Position numbers and translations under genes: made by a program. Of a stretch of 32,216 nt of DNA, positions 23,195-30,308 are shown one piece after another (the stretch's first letter is position 1; each line of letters opens with the position of its first letter). The DNA lies in NCBI GenBank assembly GCA_027002405.1, contig JALWZT010000360.1:1-32216 (forward strand), read 5' to 3'. This DNA is from Anaerolineae bacterium (lineage in GTDB: Bacteria > Chloroflexota > Anaerolineae > J102). The notes beneath the pieces are model-generated. The model was not told the origin of the DNA and made no database searches. It worked only from the letters and a program-made list of their open reading frames with translations.

Positions 23195-25502
23195 AGCCTT
23201 CTAAACCTCCTGCTTCGACGTTTAGGGGCAAGCGTACAAACACTTGAACACCCTCTCCTGGACGGCTGGTGATGGTGCACACGCCCCCCACCAGGCGAGC
23301 CCGTTCTTGCATGGCCACCAGCCCCACATGCCCGTATGCCGCGTTGACATCTTCCAAATCAAAGCCTTGTCCCCAGTCTTTGATCAGCAACGTCAATGTT
23401 TCGTCTTCGATGCCAACTTTTACCAGAACCCGCTGTCCCTGGGCGTATTTGTACGCGTTGGTTAACGCTTCCTGGATGATGCGGAAGGCCGCGATTTCTG
23501 TTTCGGGGGCAATGGACGCATGATTCAGGTTCATATCCAGTTCCAGGTCCCAGTTGGCTCGACGAGCCATGCCTACGGCGATCTCCCGCACAGCGGCTTC
23601 CAGGCCCAGGTCATCCAACAAAATGGGCCGCATCCCTTCGATAATCCGTCGCCCTTCGCTAATCGCGATCCCGACCTGTTCCATCCCTGCTTCCAGAAGG
23701 TCCCGCGCGGTTTCTGGCGATTTTTCTACCATAGAAGCATAATTGCGGAGCAGCAACCGGGCCGCGACCAGGTATTGCAAAAGCCCATCATGGATATCGT
23801 AGGCGACCACACGACGTTCTTCCTCCTGGGCCGCGATAAGGGCATTGACCAGATGCTGTAATTGCTGTCGATGATGGGCCAGGCGTTGGTACAGGTCCGC
23901 ATTTTCCAGGGCAATCGAACCCTGGGCCACCAGGCTGGAAAACAGTTTACAATGCCAGGGATCAAGCATTTGTTGAGCGTCGCCCACCAATTCCACTACG
24001 GCCCGCCGACTGGCGCTGACCCGCAACGGCGCGTAGCAGATCAGCTTATCCTCCTGATGATATTGGGTGACTTTGCCGATCTGGTGTTGGCTGGCCTGGA
24101 TGAGCCAGTCTTCATTTAAGGGATGAGCCCGCGGGGAGGTGCCTTGTTTACCGGTGGCCACCACCTGATAACGCACCGCATCCTTTTCGGTGGTCAGGCA
24201 AAAGATCATTTCTTCCTCCACCGGTAGCAGCCCCCGGATGGTGTTTATCATCAGAGCCAAAATCTCTTCCCGGTCCACATGGGCGCTGATGCGTAACCCC
24301 AAACGTTGGAGCTTATCCATCTGATCCAGATAGGTGCGGATCATTTGCGCCATGTCGTTGAAGGCTTCGGTCAATTGCCCAATTTCATCATGGGAGGTAA
24401 TGGTAATTCGTTCTGCAAAATCCCCCTGCGCCAGACGCTGCACCCCCTGTTGCAAGGCCAATACCGGTTCGGTGAAATTTTGAGCCAGGGCATACGTCAT
24501 GATGGTGGCCATGACAATGGCCGCGATGAGAATCAGCCCCGCGGTAAGGCGGAAGTCATGTAGAGGCGCCAACAACACATTGACCGGTGCCACCTGGATC
24601 AGCACCCAAAAACGTTGAGGGGGCGTAGGCCAATAGTGGATAGGCGTGTAAATGATGATTTTTCGGTTCGCGACCACATCCCCCGACCGGCCAGAGAGGA
24701 TGTGAGAGGCCATGGAGGGGAAATCTCGAACCACCGATTCCCCGGTATTGAGGTCGGTGGGCCCGCCCCATCGCTTCTCCTCCTGTGGATGCATCAGGTA
24801 ATAGCCATCTTGATCCACCATCAGGATTTGCAAGGCGTTGTGAGGTGATTCGACGAAATGGAGAATGGCCTCCCCTTCCACATTGATCACGATCACGCCC
24901 CGAAACGCGCCGTCCCGGTACACGGGCGTGACATAACGAATCACCGGATGGAGGGGCTGTTCCAATTGGCCGAATTCCCGATTGAGGTCTAGCGGGGAAA
25001 TGTAGATGTCGCCCGGAGCCAGCTTGGCTCCTTCGATGAAGTAGTAACGGTGCGCTTTGTTTTGCAGCCGTTCGGTGGGGACAATAAAGGTACGGCCCGC
25101 CTGGGTATCGACCCGCGCGATCTCCAGGCCCTCAGCATTCAGATAGCGGACCTGATAATAGTCGGGATGGGCCGAAGCAAAGATGAGGAAATCTTGGGCC
25201 AGCTGCTGCTGCCAATAGCGTTTGGTCTCCGCTTCCTCTGCATCCAGGTATTGATCCAGGCTATGAAGATGCACCAGGTAACGGAGGTCATTTTTATTCC
25301 CGCTGAGATAGCTTTCAATCTGTTGAGCCCGACGATCCAACTGCCCATAGGCCGCGGAGACAGCCTGGTGCTTGATGAGATCGCTGGTGAACCAATTGCC
25401 ATAAAAGGCTGTCCCCAGCAAAGGGGTGAGCACCACAAACATGACCGCCAGCAATAGCTTGGTGCGGATACTGTAAGGGCGATGACGAAGGGAATCAAAC
25501 AT
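23166..25502 (-). CDS. Membrane sensor histidine kinase (Cache-HAMP-GAF-HisKA_3)
   Basis: A 778-residue NarX/LiaS-family kinase. TM1 is about residues 16-34. An extracytoplasmic double-Cache-like sensor (about 40-305) contains VRYLNAEGLEIARVD and VIVINVEGEAILHFV. TM2 is about 319-340, followed by HAMP (about 341-393) and a GAF-like domain (about 400-545). The HisKA_3 dimerisation helix has phosphoacceptor H571 in AYDIHDGLLQYLVAARL. The ATPase domain is at about 660-770, with FRIIQEALTNAYKYAQ and IKDWGQGFDLEDV. It senses an external small molecule, type unknown, with possible GAF input inside the cell. It starts 5 nt after the nuclease-like gene and overlaps its response regulator, so translation is coupled. 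Confidence 0.94.
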   Translation of the reverse strand: MFDSLRHRPYSIRTKLLLAVMFVVLTPLLGTAFYGNWFTSDLIKHQAVSAAYGQLDRRAQQIESYLSGNKNDLRYLVHLHSLDQYLDAEEAETKRYWQQQLAQDFLIFASAHPDYYQVRYLNAEGLEIARVDTQAGRTFIVPTERLQNKAHRYYFIEGAKLAPGDIYISPLDLNREFGQLEQPLHPVIRYVTPVYRDGAFRGVIVINVEGEAILHFVESPHNALQILMVDQDGYYLMHPQEEKRWGGPTDLNTGESVVRDFPSMASHILSGRSGDVVANRKIIIYTPIHYWPTPPQRFWVLIQVAPVNVLLAPLHDFRLTAGLILIAAIVMATIMTYALAQNFTEPVLALQQGVQRLAQGDFAERITITSHDEIGQLTEAFNDMAQMIRTYLDQMDKLQRLGLRISAHVDREEILALMINTIRGLLPVEEEMIFCLTTEKDAVRYQVVATGKQGTSPRAHPLNEDWLIQASQHQIGKVTQYHQEDKLICYAPLRVSASRRAVVELVGDAQQMLDPWHCKLFSSLVAQGSIALENADLYQRLAHHRQQLQHLVNALIAAQEEERRVVAYDIHDGLLQYLVAARLLLRNYASMVEKSPETARDLLEAGMEQVGIAISEGRRIIEGMRPILLDDLGLEAAVREIAVGMARRANWDLELDMNLNHASIAPETEIAAFRIIQEALTNAYKYAQGQRVLVKVGIEDETLTLLIKDWGQGFDLEDVNAAYGHVGLVAMQERARLVGGVCTITSRPGEGVQVFVRLPLNVEAGGLEGYEEDTRDHC

Positions 25503-25507
25503 GGGGC

Positions 25508-26245
25508 TTAGGATCGACGGGCGACAAGAAGTTTGCCTGCCAGCAAAGAAAGGGCGAAGGTTTTCTCCCCTTTTTCCACAAAGTCAATGGTGACGTAGAC
25601 ATCATCCTCCCGTGGGGTCACAGCCCTCACCTGCCCGACCCCAAAATGGGTGTGCTTGACGCGCTGGCCTACATAGAGGCGTTTGGGATCGATTTTGCGT
25701 CGGGGCTTGGGCCCGGGTTCCCGCAGGGAGGCCACAACCTGAGCTTCCCGGTCGCGCCAGGCTTCGGCAAAGGGGACCAGGTCTTGAGATTGCTTTACCT
25801 GGCTATGGATAAGCTCCCATTGTTTGCGTGCTTTTTCCAGACGCCGCATGAGATCCGCTTTCCCTCGAAAACGGGGACGTTTGGCCTGACGCCGGATGAT
25901 TTCCCCCAAAGCCTGCCGGATTTTTTTCAATTCCGTTTGAGGATAGGGATCAAAGGGGTCCAGCAAGACCAGGGTGACATCATGCTGGCGGCAGAGTTCC
26001 CGCCGGATTTCGTCTCGCGATTGTTCTTCCAGGACCTCCCAATCGCTTTTGCGTCGTTGACCTTTGGCTTTCAGCCCCACGAAGCGCACAGCGAATCCAA
26101 TTTCTGGATAGAAATAGTCGAGTTTGAGTTTACGACGGGTGGCTGGATTCACCAACCAGGGAGGAGAGGCGTTTTTTTCGTAAGTGAAGTCCTGAAAAAT
26201 CCGGGCCAGGATTTCCTGCCAGCCCATGAGAGGAAGCATACTCAT
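25508..26245 (-). CDS. Vsr/DUF559-like nuclease fold with UvrD-type Tudor tail
   Basis: A 245-residue soluble basic protein I cannot name. Residues about 30-100 follow the Vsr/DUF559 PD-(D/E)XK pattern: KLDYFYPEIGFAVRFVG, then EEQSRDEIRRELCRQHDVTLVLLD. D43 and E48 are present, but the usual acidic residue of the second strand (IEIDG in relatives) reads VRFVG, so activity is doubtful. A charged helical middle (about 105-175) follows. Residues 190-245 (YVGQRVKHTHFGVGQVRAV...VTIDFVEKGEKTFAL) closely resemble the C-terminal Tudor-like tail of UvrD/PcrA, which binds RNA polymerase. It lies 5 nt before the kinase gene. A role in transcription-linked DNA handling is inference. Confidence 0.72.
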   Translation of the reverse strand: MSMLPLMGWQEILARIFQDFTYEKNASPPWLVNPATRRKLKLDYFYPEIGFAVRFVGLKAKGQRRKSDWEVLEEQSRDEIRRELCRQHDVTLVLLDPFDPYPQTELKKIRQALGEIIRRQAKRPRFRGKADLMRRLEKARKQWELIHSQVKQSQDLVPFAEAWRDREAQVVASLREPGPKPRRKIDPKRLYVGQRVKHTHFGVGQVRAVTPREDDVYVTIDFVEKGEKTFALSLLAGKLLVARRS

Positions 26246-26297
26246 CGTGTTCGTTCGAGATATGGAGGATGATGGGATGCGTCAACGTTCTGTCCGA

Positions 26298-26420
26298 TCA
26301 GAGACCGGGCCGTTCATACAAACGCGGCGGCGCCCACTGGCCACGTCGGGCTTCTTCGACGCGCCGCGGCCAACGTTTTGGTTCCACCAGGGTCGCCTGA
26401 ACCTGCATCATAGGGTTCAT
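26298..26420 (-). CDS. Possible 40-residue protein coupled to the Crp-type gene
   Basis: The ATG overlaps the stop of the Crp-type gene as ATGA, and the frame runs 40 codons to TGA. The product begins MNPMMQVQATLVEPKRWPRR and ends APPRLYERPGL. It is basic, Arg- and Pro-rich, with two Trp, and has no membrane segment or known motif. The overlap and the same-strand gene 52 nt downstream are typical of a real operon member. The small size means chance cannot be excluded. There is no separate Shine-Dalgarno; translation would depend on re-initiation. Confidence 0.45.
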   Translation of the reverse strand: MNPMMQVQATLVEPKRWPRRVEEARRGQWAPPRLYERPGL

Positions 26421-27160
26421 CGGCCGCCTGCCAGCGCCTCCAATCTTTTGATATCAAGCAAGATCGTTCGCCCCTTGTAATTCTGAATCAATCCCTCTTT
26501 GCGAAAGCGGCTCATCACCCGAATGGCGGTTTCGACGGTGGTCCCCGTCATTTCAGCGATATCCTGGCGGGTGAGGTGAATGTCGATCATGACACCTCGG
26601 CCCTCGGGCCCGGGCACGCCCCCCAGGTCTTTCAATCGCAACAAAGCCCGGGCAATCCGCTGTTCCACCCGGTCCACCGCCAGGCTGCGCACCAGTTCCG
26701 TGCATAGACGCAAGCGCCGATTCAGCTCCAGGATAACCTCCAGGGAGAGCAAGGGATAGCGATGGATCAGATTCATGAGGTCGTGGCGGGCGATGGTGAC
26801 CACGCCGCTTTCTTCCAGGGTGATGGCAGACATGGAATAAGGGCGCCCGTCAAAGATCGCCATTTCGCCAATGAGCTGGCCCGGTCCCAGCACCGTCACC
26901 ACCACGTCCCGCCCCTGGTTGGTATGGCGCACCAATTTGATGCGGCCGCTTCCGATGATGTAAAGGGCCTCGGGGGGGTCTCCCTGAAAGAACAGATAGG
27001 TATCGGCAGGATAAATGTGGGCGTGAAGATATTGCTCCACCGTTCGCCAGTCTTCATCGGAAAGGGAGCGAAAGAGAGGCGTGCCCCGCATGGCCTGAAC
27101 CATCTCGCGTTTGACAGGCTCTAACTGGGAGGGCGAGCGAGAGGAAGCGGCTTTTTTCAT
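26417..27160 (-). CDS. Crp/Fnr-family transcription regulator
   Basis: A 247-residue regulator. The cyclic-nucleotide-binding-type beta roll (about 28-145) has FQGDPPEALYIIGSGRIKL and GQLIGEMAIFDGRPYSMSAI. A long dimerisation helix follows, then a Crp-type winged HTH (about 170-240) with LTRQDIAEMTGTTVETAIRVMSRFRKEGLI. The sole Cys I see is in the dimer helix (RLCTEL), so an FNR-type [4Fe-4S] cluster is unlikely. The GEMAIFDGRPYS ring resembles cAMP-type pockets (consensus GELALFxxxPRxA), but the Arg contacting the phosphate sits differently, so the ligand is unsure. It leads an operon with the 40-aa ORF, the nuclease-like protein and the two-component pair, and its promoter makes a leaderless mRNA. 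Confidence 0.93.
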   Translation of the reverse strand: MKKAASSRSPSQLEPVKREMVQAMRGTPLFRSLSDEDWRTVEQYLHAHIYPADTYLFFQGDPPEALYIIGSGRIKLVRHTNQGRDVVVTVLGPGQLIGEMAIFDGRPYSMSAITLEESGVVTIARHDLMNLIHRYPLLSLEVILELNRRLRLCTELVRSLAVDRVEQRIARALLRLKDLGGVPGPEGRGVMIDIHLTRQDIAEMTGTTVETAIRVMSRFRKEGLIQNYKGRTILLDIKRLEALAGGR

Positions 27161-27166
27161 GGGTTC

Positions 27167-27195
27167 ATTTTATCATAACTTCGGCGCCTTGTCAT
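27167..27195 (-). promoter_or_regulatory. Promoter of the Crp-kinase operon, leaderless
   Basis: On minus: ATGACA (27195 to 27190), a 17-nt spacer and TAAAAT (27172 to 27167). Only six bases separate the -10 box from the ATG at 27160, so transcription should start at or next to the start codon. Confidence 0.6.
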
Positions 27196-27216
27196 TGATT
27201 GGCACCCCGAACGCGG

Positions 27217-27246
27217 TTGACAAATCACCCCAAATCGGCGTAAAAT
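27217..27246 (+). promoter_or_regulatory. Promoter of the tRNA-Cys gene
   Basis: A perfect TTGACA (27217-27222), an 18-nt spacer and TAAAAT (27241-27246). The expected start is near 27253, four bases before the mature tRNA 5' end. It is divergent from the Crp promoter and 22 bp away from it. Confidence 0.75.
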
Positions 27247-27256
27247 AAGAGTACAG

Positions 27257-27328
27257 GGCGACGTAGCCAAGTGGTTAAGGCAGAGGTCTGCAAAACCTCC
27301 ATCGCGGGTTCGAATCCCGCCGTCGCCT
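27257..27328 (+). tRNA. tRNA-Cys (GCA)
   Basis: The acceptor stem GGCGACG pairs with CGTCGCC, with discriminator U73. The anticodon stem GAGGT/ACCTC encloses loop CTGCAAA with anticodon GCA. The T arm is GCGGG-TTCGAAT-CCCGC. All stems are closed. CCA is not encoded; it would be added by a nucleotidyltransferase such as the one at 12856-15447. Confidence 0.97.
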
Positions 27329-27336
27329 CACCTTTG

Positions 27337-27359
27337 GCCAGGGTCCTCCTGGCTTTTTT
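27337..27359 (+). terminator. Intrinsic terminator after tRNA-Cys
   Basis: GCCAGG (27337-27342), a 5-nt loop and CCTGGC (27348-27353), then six T residues. It lies 8 nt after the tRNA. Confidence 0.8.
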
Positions 27360-27364
27360 CATGC

Positions 27365-27393
27365 TTGACGTTCTGCGCCGCAATTGTTATGAT
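27365..27393 (+). promoter_or_regulatory. Promoter of the tRNA-Leu gene
   Basis: TTGACG (27365-27370), a 17-nt spacer and TATGAT (27388-27393). The expected start near 27400 is within about two bases of the mature tRNA 5' end. Confidence 0.7.
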
Positions 27394-27401
27394 TACCTTG
27401 C

Positions 27402-27484
27402 GGGGCGGTGGCGAAATGGCAAACGCAGCGGACTTAAAATCCGCCGGGCGCAGGCCCTTGTGGGTTCGAGTCCCACCCGCCCTA
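27402..27484 (+). tRNA. tRNA-Leu (TAA)
   Basis: A class II tRNA of 83 nt. The acceptor GGGGCGG pairs with CCGCCCT (first pair G-U), with discriminator A. The anticodon stem GCGGA/TCCGC encloses CTTAAAA, anticodon TAA. The long variable arm GGGC-GCAG-GCCC is typical of leucine tRNA. The T arm is GTGGG-TTCGAGT-CCCAC. CCA is not encoded. Confidence 0.95.
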
Positions 27485-27494
27485 TTGTGATTCG

Positions 27495-27522
27495 GCCTGG
27501 CCACCTTGCGCCAGGCTTTTTT
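27495..27522 (+). terminator. Intrinsic terminator after tRNA-Leu
   Basis: GCCTGGC (27495-27501), an 8-nt loop and GCCAGGC (27510-27516), then six T residues. It is similar in sequence to the preceding tRNA-Cys terminator. Confidence 0.85.
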
Positions 27523-27559
27523 GTGTCATCTGCTATGAAAATAGAATGATCGCTGGTTG

Positions 27560-27970
27560 CTGAGGAATCGCCAGGCCGACGTTGGGCGAGTCGGCAACGG
27601 GCGTGATGCGTGAAACGTGAAACGTGAGAACCTTACGCATCACGCATTACGCATCCCGGGCTCGGCTTCCCGCGCCAACTTGGCCGCGAGACGTTTTCAT
27701 CCGTATCGGCGAGCTGCCGTTCGGGGTGACTGCTTTGTAAATAGGATTCGGATCAGGATTAGGATTGAGATCATCAGGACAACATTGAGCGAGGCACCAA
27801 CGAACGTCAAACGTAAAACGTGAAACGTCAGCTCATGACGCATGACGTTTGACGCTTGACGAAATCGGCTTCCCGCGCCAACGTGGCCGCGAGGCGTTTT
27901 CATCCGTCTCGACGAGCTGCCGTTCGTGGCGCCTGCGTTGTATCTGCGCAAATCAGCGTCCCCATACCCC
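27560..27970 (-). repeat. Two tandem copies of the second composite repeat family, inverted
   Basis: Copy 1 (about 27560-27790) has GCGTGATGCGTGAAACGTGAAACGTG facing ACGCATCACGCATTACGC in parts, then the GCCGCGAGACGTTTTCATCCG segment and the GGATTC/GGATCA hexamer array. Copy 2 (about 27800-27960) has AAACGT heptamers facing GACGCATGACGTTTGACG-type units and another GCCGCGAGGCGTTTTCATCCG. The ORF start of the flippase extends into this only because the repeat is open in that frame. No gene is present. Confidence 0.75.
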
Positions 27971-28011
27971 GTCGTATCCACGAGCTCTCCCTCGTATCAC
28001 CCATCGAGATC

Positions 28012-29448
28012 ATGACCACCGAAGCCCGTACCATGGGCCGTAACCTCTCCCTGATCACGTTGAATAAATTGATCCAGCTTATGGGAGGGGCGCTGTGGGC
28101 CCTTATCGTGCCCCGTTGGATGGGCCCGGACCATTACGGCCGATTTGCCCTGGCCATGTCCCTTTCTTTGCTCCTATGGTGGGCAGGGGATTTAGGAGGC
28201 CTGGAGGTCTTTGGGCGCCATATCCCCCCCCTATTGGAACGGGACCCGGACAAAGCCCACATGCTTTTTGGCCAAACCTTTCTTGTGCGGCTGCTCATCG
28301 CTTTGATGCTGGTGCCCGCCATGTGGGCGGTGGGGCCCTTGATCGCTCCATGGCTACGAGGCTGGCCTGCGGCTTTGGTGGGGCTCGCCGCGGGGCTGCA
28401 CATCCTTTCCTGGACCAGTTTTCACTTACTCTATGCCCGCAAAGAGATGGGCAAATGGGCCACGGAGCTTTCCTGGCGGTTGATGACCCAACTTCCTCTG
28501 GTTTTGCTGGCCGGGAAATACAGCCTCACGGCCCAGATGTTCGCGTATACGGCCAACGAGATCATCTACCTGAGCCTGGCCCTGTGGTGGACCCGGGACT
28601 GGTTCCGCTGGCGATATCTGCGCCCTCGTCTTCGTTTCTTGCATCCCTACATCCGCATGAGCCTGGGCTTTTGGGCCACCAATGTGGGGGTGATCTTGCT
28701 CTTCCGCACAGGGACATTGTTGGTCCAATTGCTCACCCACAATTCGGCCCAGGTTTCCTTTTACGATCTCGCGCTCACGGTCTTCTTCCTGATCTTTACC
28801 ATCACCGATCAGCTTCTTCGTGCTTTTCTGCCCACGGTCACCGAATTCCACGAAGGTGGGCAACAGGATCGCATGGGTCGATGGTTGCAAGAGCTGACCC
28901 GCTGGGGTGCGGCTTTGGCGGTCATTGCCGTATTGACCGTGCAATATACCGCGGATTGGCTCCTCCCCATGATCCTGGGAGGGGATTATACCGAAGCGGC
29001 CACGGTCCTGCGCATCATGCTGCTTTCCCTGCCCGCGTTGGTGCTTGTGGGCGCGGGGACTGTTGCCGCGGCCGTGCATCAGAGCCCGCGAGTCAAGCTG
29101 GCCGCCATTGCCATCGGGGCCATCACCTTTTGGACCACCGCGCTCTTCGTGGCGCCCCGCTATGGAGCCGTGGGGACAGCCTGGGCCCTGACCTTGGGAC
29201 TCAATGTGTATGCTTTGATCCTTTTTGCCCAAGTCCGTCGCGCTCTCCATGTATCCTGGCGCAAGCTAATTCCCCTGCTTCTCCTGGGCGTGCTCTTCCT
29301 CCCTCTGCGGATTTGGGTGGCGGATTATTGGCTGTGGGGCGTGGTGGCTTCGGTGCTCGCGGCTCTGGCCTATCTGACCGTGGCAAACATCACGGGCCTG
29401 CTTTCTTTGGATTTCGTGAAGATGGTGGTGGGGTTGTTCCGTAAATAG
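28012..29448 (+). CDS. Wzx-like polysaccharide flippase (MOP superfamily)
   Basis: A 478-residue polytopic membrane protein, probably moving lipid-linked oligosaccharide across the cytoplasmic membrane. It shows about 12-14 hydrophobic helices. The N-terminal family pattern is NLSLITLNKLIQLMGGALWALIVPRWMGPDHYGRFALAMSL, and the mid-protein VILLFRTGTLLVQLLTHN resembles the flippase repeat. I start it at 28012; ATG at 28033 is an alternative, and the longer frame to 27856 is repeat DNA. No clear Shine-Dalgarno. No polymerase or other sugar gene is adjacent; the glycosyltransferase at 20682-21836 could share the pathway. The C-terminal LFRK and TAG stop coincide with the TTCCGTAAA boundary of a composite repeat. 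Confidence 0.85.
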   Translation: MTTEARTMGRNLSLITLNKLIQLMGGALWALIVPRWMGPDHYGRFALAMSLSLLLWWAGDLGGLEVFGRHIPPLLERDPDKAHMLFGQTFLVRLLIALMLVPAMWAVGPLIAPWLRGWPAALVGLAAGLHILSWTSFHLLYARKEMGKWATELSWRLMTQLPLVLLAGKYSLTAQMFAYTANEIIYLSLALWWTRDWFRWRYLRPRLRFLHPYIRMSLGFWATNVGVILLFRTGTLLVQLLTHNSAQVSFYDLALTVFFLIFTITDQLLRAFLPTVTEFHEGGQQDRMGRWLQELTRWGAALAVIAVLTVQYTADWLLPMILGGDYTEAATVLRIMLLSLPALVLVGAGTVAAAVHQSPRVKLAAIAIGAITFWTTALFVAPRYGAVGTAWALTLGLNVYALILFAQVRRALHVSWRKLIPLLLLGVLFLPLRIWVADYWLWGVVASVLAALAYLTVANITGLLSLDFVKMVVGLFRK

Positions 29449-29648
29449 GATCGGGATTAGGATTGAGGATTGTCAGGCCGAGGCCAGGCGCGAGCATGAG
29501 TAATCAGTGATCAGTTATCAGTAATCAGTGTTCAGTGTTCAGTGTTCAGTAGCGCCGAAGCTAGAAACAGCGTCCCTGCGGGAGTAGCCGGAATTATCCG
29601 GCGCCGTTTTATAGTCCGGCGACTTCATCGCCGGGCGGGCGTGGTAGA
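29436..29648 (-). repeat. Composite intergenic repeat, copy E (inverted)
   Basis: Inverted module order: TTCCGTAAATAGGATC boundary, GGATTAGGATTGAGG array, CCGAGGCCAGGCGCGAG segment, ATCAGTxx heptamers, AGCTAGAAACAGCG, and the three hairpins ending in GACTTCATCGCCGGGCGGGCG. It contains the flippase stop codon at its left end. Confidence 0.8.
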
Positions 29649-29736
29649 CTTTATCTCTACGGGCTTTATGGGGAACGTGATAAAAATCATATTCATCGCC
29701 GGAAATTCGCGCGAAAATAAAGATGAGAAATCCAAG

Positions 29737-29756
29737 TTGGGAGTTGTTTCTCCCAA
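29737..29756 (+). promoter_or_regulatory. Inverted repeat in the leader of the CBS-protein gene
   Basis: TTGGGAG (29737-29743), a 6-nt loop and CTCCCAA (29750-29756), ending 16 nt before the GGAGG ribosome site. It could be an operator or a leader hairpin that controls translation. There is no T-run, so it is not a terminator. Confidence 0.4.
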
Positions 29757-29782
29757 TCCCATCAATCCGTTTGGAGGTACCC

Positions 29783-30232
29783 ATGAAGCACGAACTCGTC
29801 CGGGACTGGATGTCCAGCCCCCCGATTACCATACATCTCGAAGCCACGTTGCCCGAAGCGTGCGAGCTGCTGCGTGAGCACAAGATCCGTCGTCTCCCCG
29901 TGGTCGATGACGAGGGTAAGTTGGTCGGCATCGTCACCCGCGGGGACTTGCGAGGCGCCCAGCCTTCCGAAGCGACAACCCTGAGCATCTGGGAGCTCAA
30001 TTATCTGTTGGCCAAACTCAAAATCAAAGAAATCATGACCCCCGATCCCATTACCATTCGCGAAGATGCCACCATCGAAGACGCGGCCCAACTGATGATC
30101 GATTACAAGGTCAGTGGTCTGCCGGTGGTCAACGCTCAGGGCGATCTGGTGGGTATGATCACAGAATCAGATATCTTCCGCATGGTGGTGAAACACTGGC
30201 GAAAAGAAAAAACACCTCAGCCCGCCATGTAA
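29783..30232 (+). CDS. Two-CBS-domain protein
   Basis: A 149-residue cytosolic protein consisting of two CBS domains and little else (about 1-60 and 78-140). Each has the strand-helix pattern ending in RLPVVDDEGKLVGIVTRGDL and SGLPVVNAQGDLVGMITESDI. Paired CBS domains bind adenine nucleotides such as AMP, ATP or SAM and act as energy or ligand sensors. No attached catalytic domain means it probably regulates a partner. It starts MKHELVRDWMSSPPITI with GGAGG 6 nt upstream, which decides this start over the upstream frame. It is monocistronic, with its own terminator. AcuB- or IMPDH-type names would be guesses. Confidence 0.92.
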   Translation: MKHELVRDWMSSPPITIHLEATLPEACELLREHKIRRLPVVDDEGKLVGIVTRGDLRGAQPSEATTLSIWELNYLLAKLKIKEIMTPDPITIREDATIEDAAQLMIDYKVSGLPVVNAQGDLVGMITESDIFRMVVKHWRKEKTPQPAM

Positions 30233-30273
30233 GCACCTCTGAGAGACGCACGTTTCTTCTCCTTTTGGGTGGG

Positions 30274-30306
30274 ACTCCGACGGCCTTTGGGTCGTCGGAG
30301 TTTTTT
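30274..30306 (+). terminator. Intrinsic terminator of the CBS-protein gene
   Basis: ACTCCGACG (30274-30282) pairs with CGTCGGAGT (30293-30301), giving a 9-bp stem, then TTTTTT. It lies 42 nt past the stop codon. Confidence 0.88.
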
Positions 30307-30308
30307 GT

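Noticed and set aside
27856-28011. N-terminal extension of the flippase
   Set aside because: The extra 52 residues come from a repeat copy and lack membrane helices; the first helix follows the ATG at 28012.
28095-29444. 449-codon plus-strand ORF in another frame
   Set aside because: It overlaps the flippase in full. The flippase frame has clear membrane helices and family pattern; this one has none.
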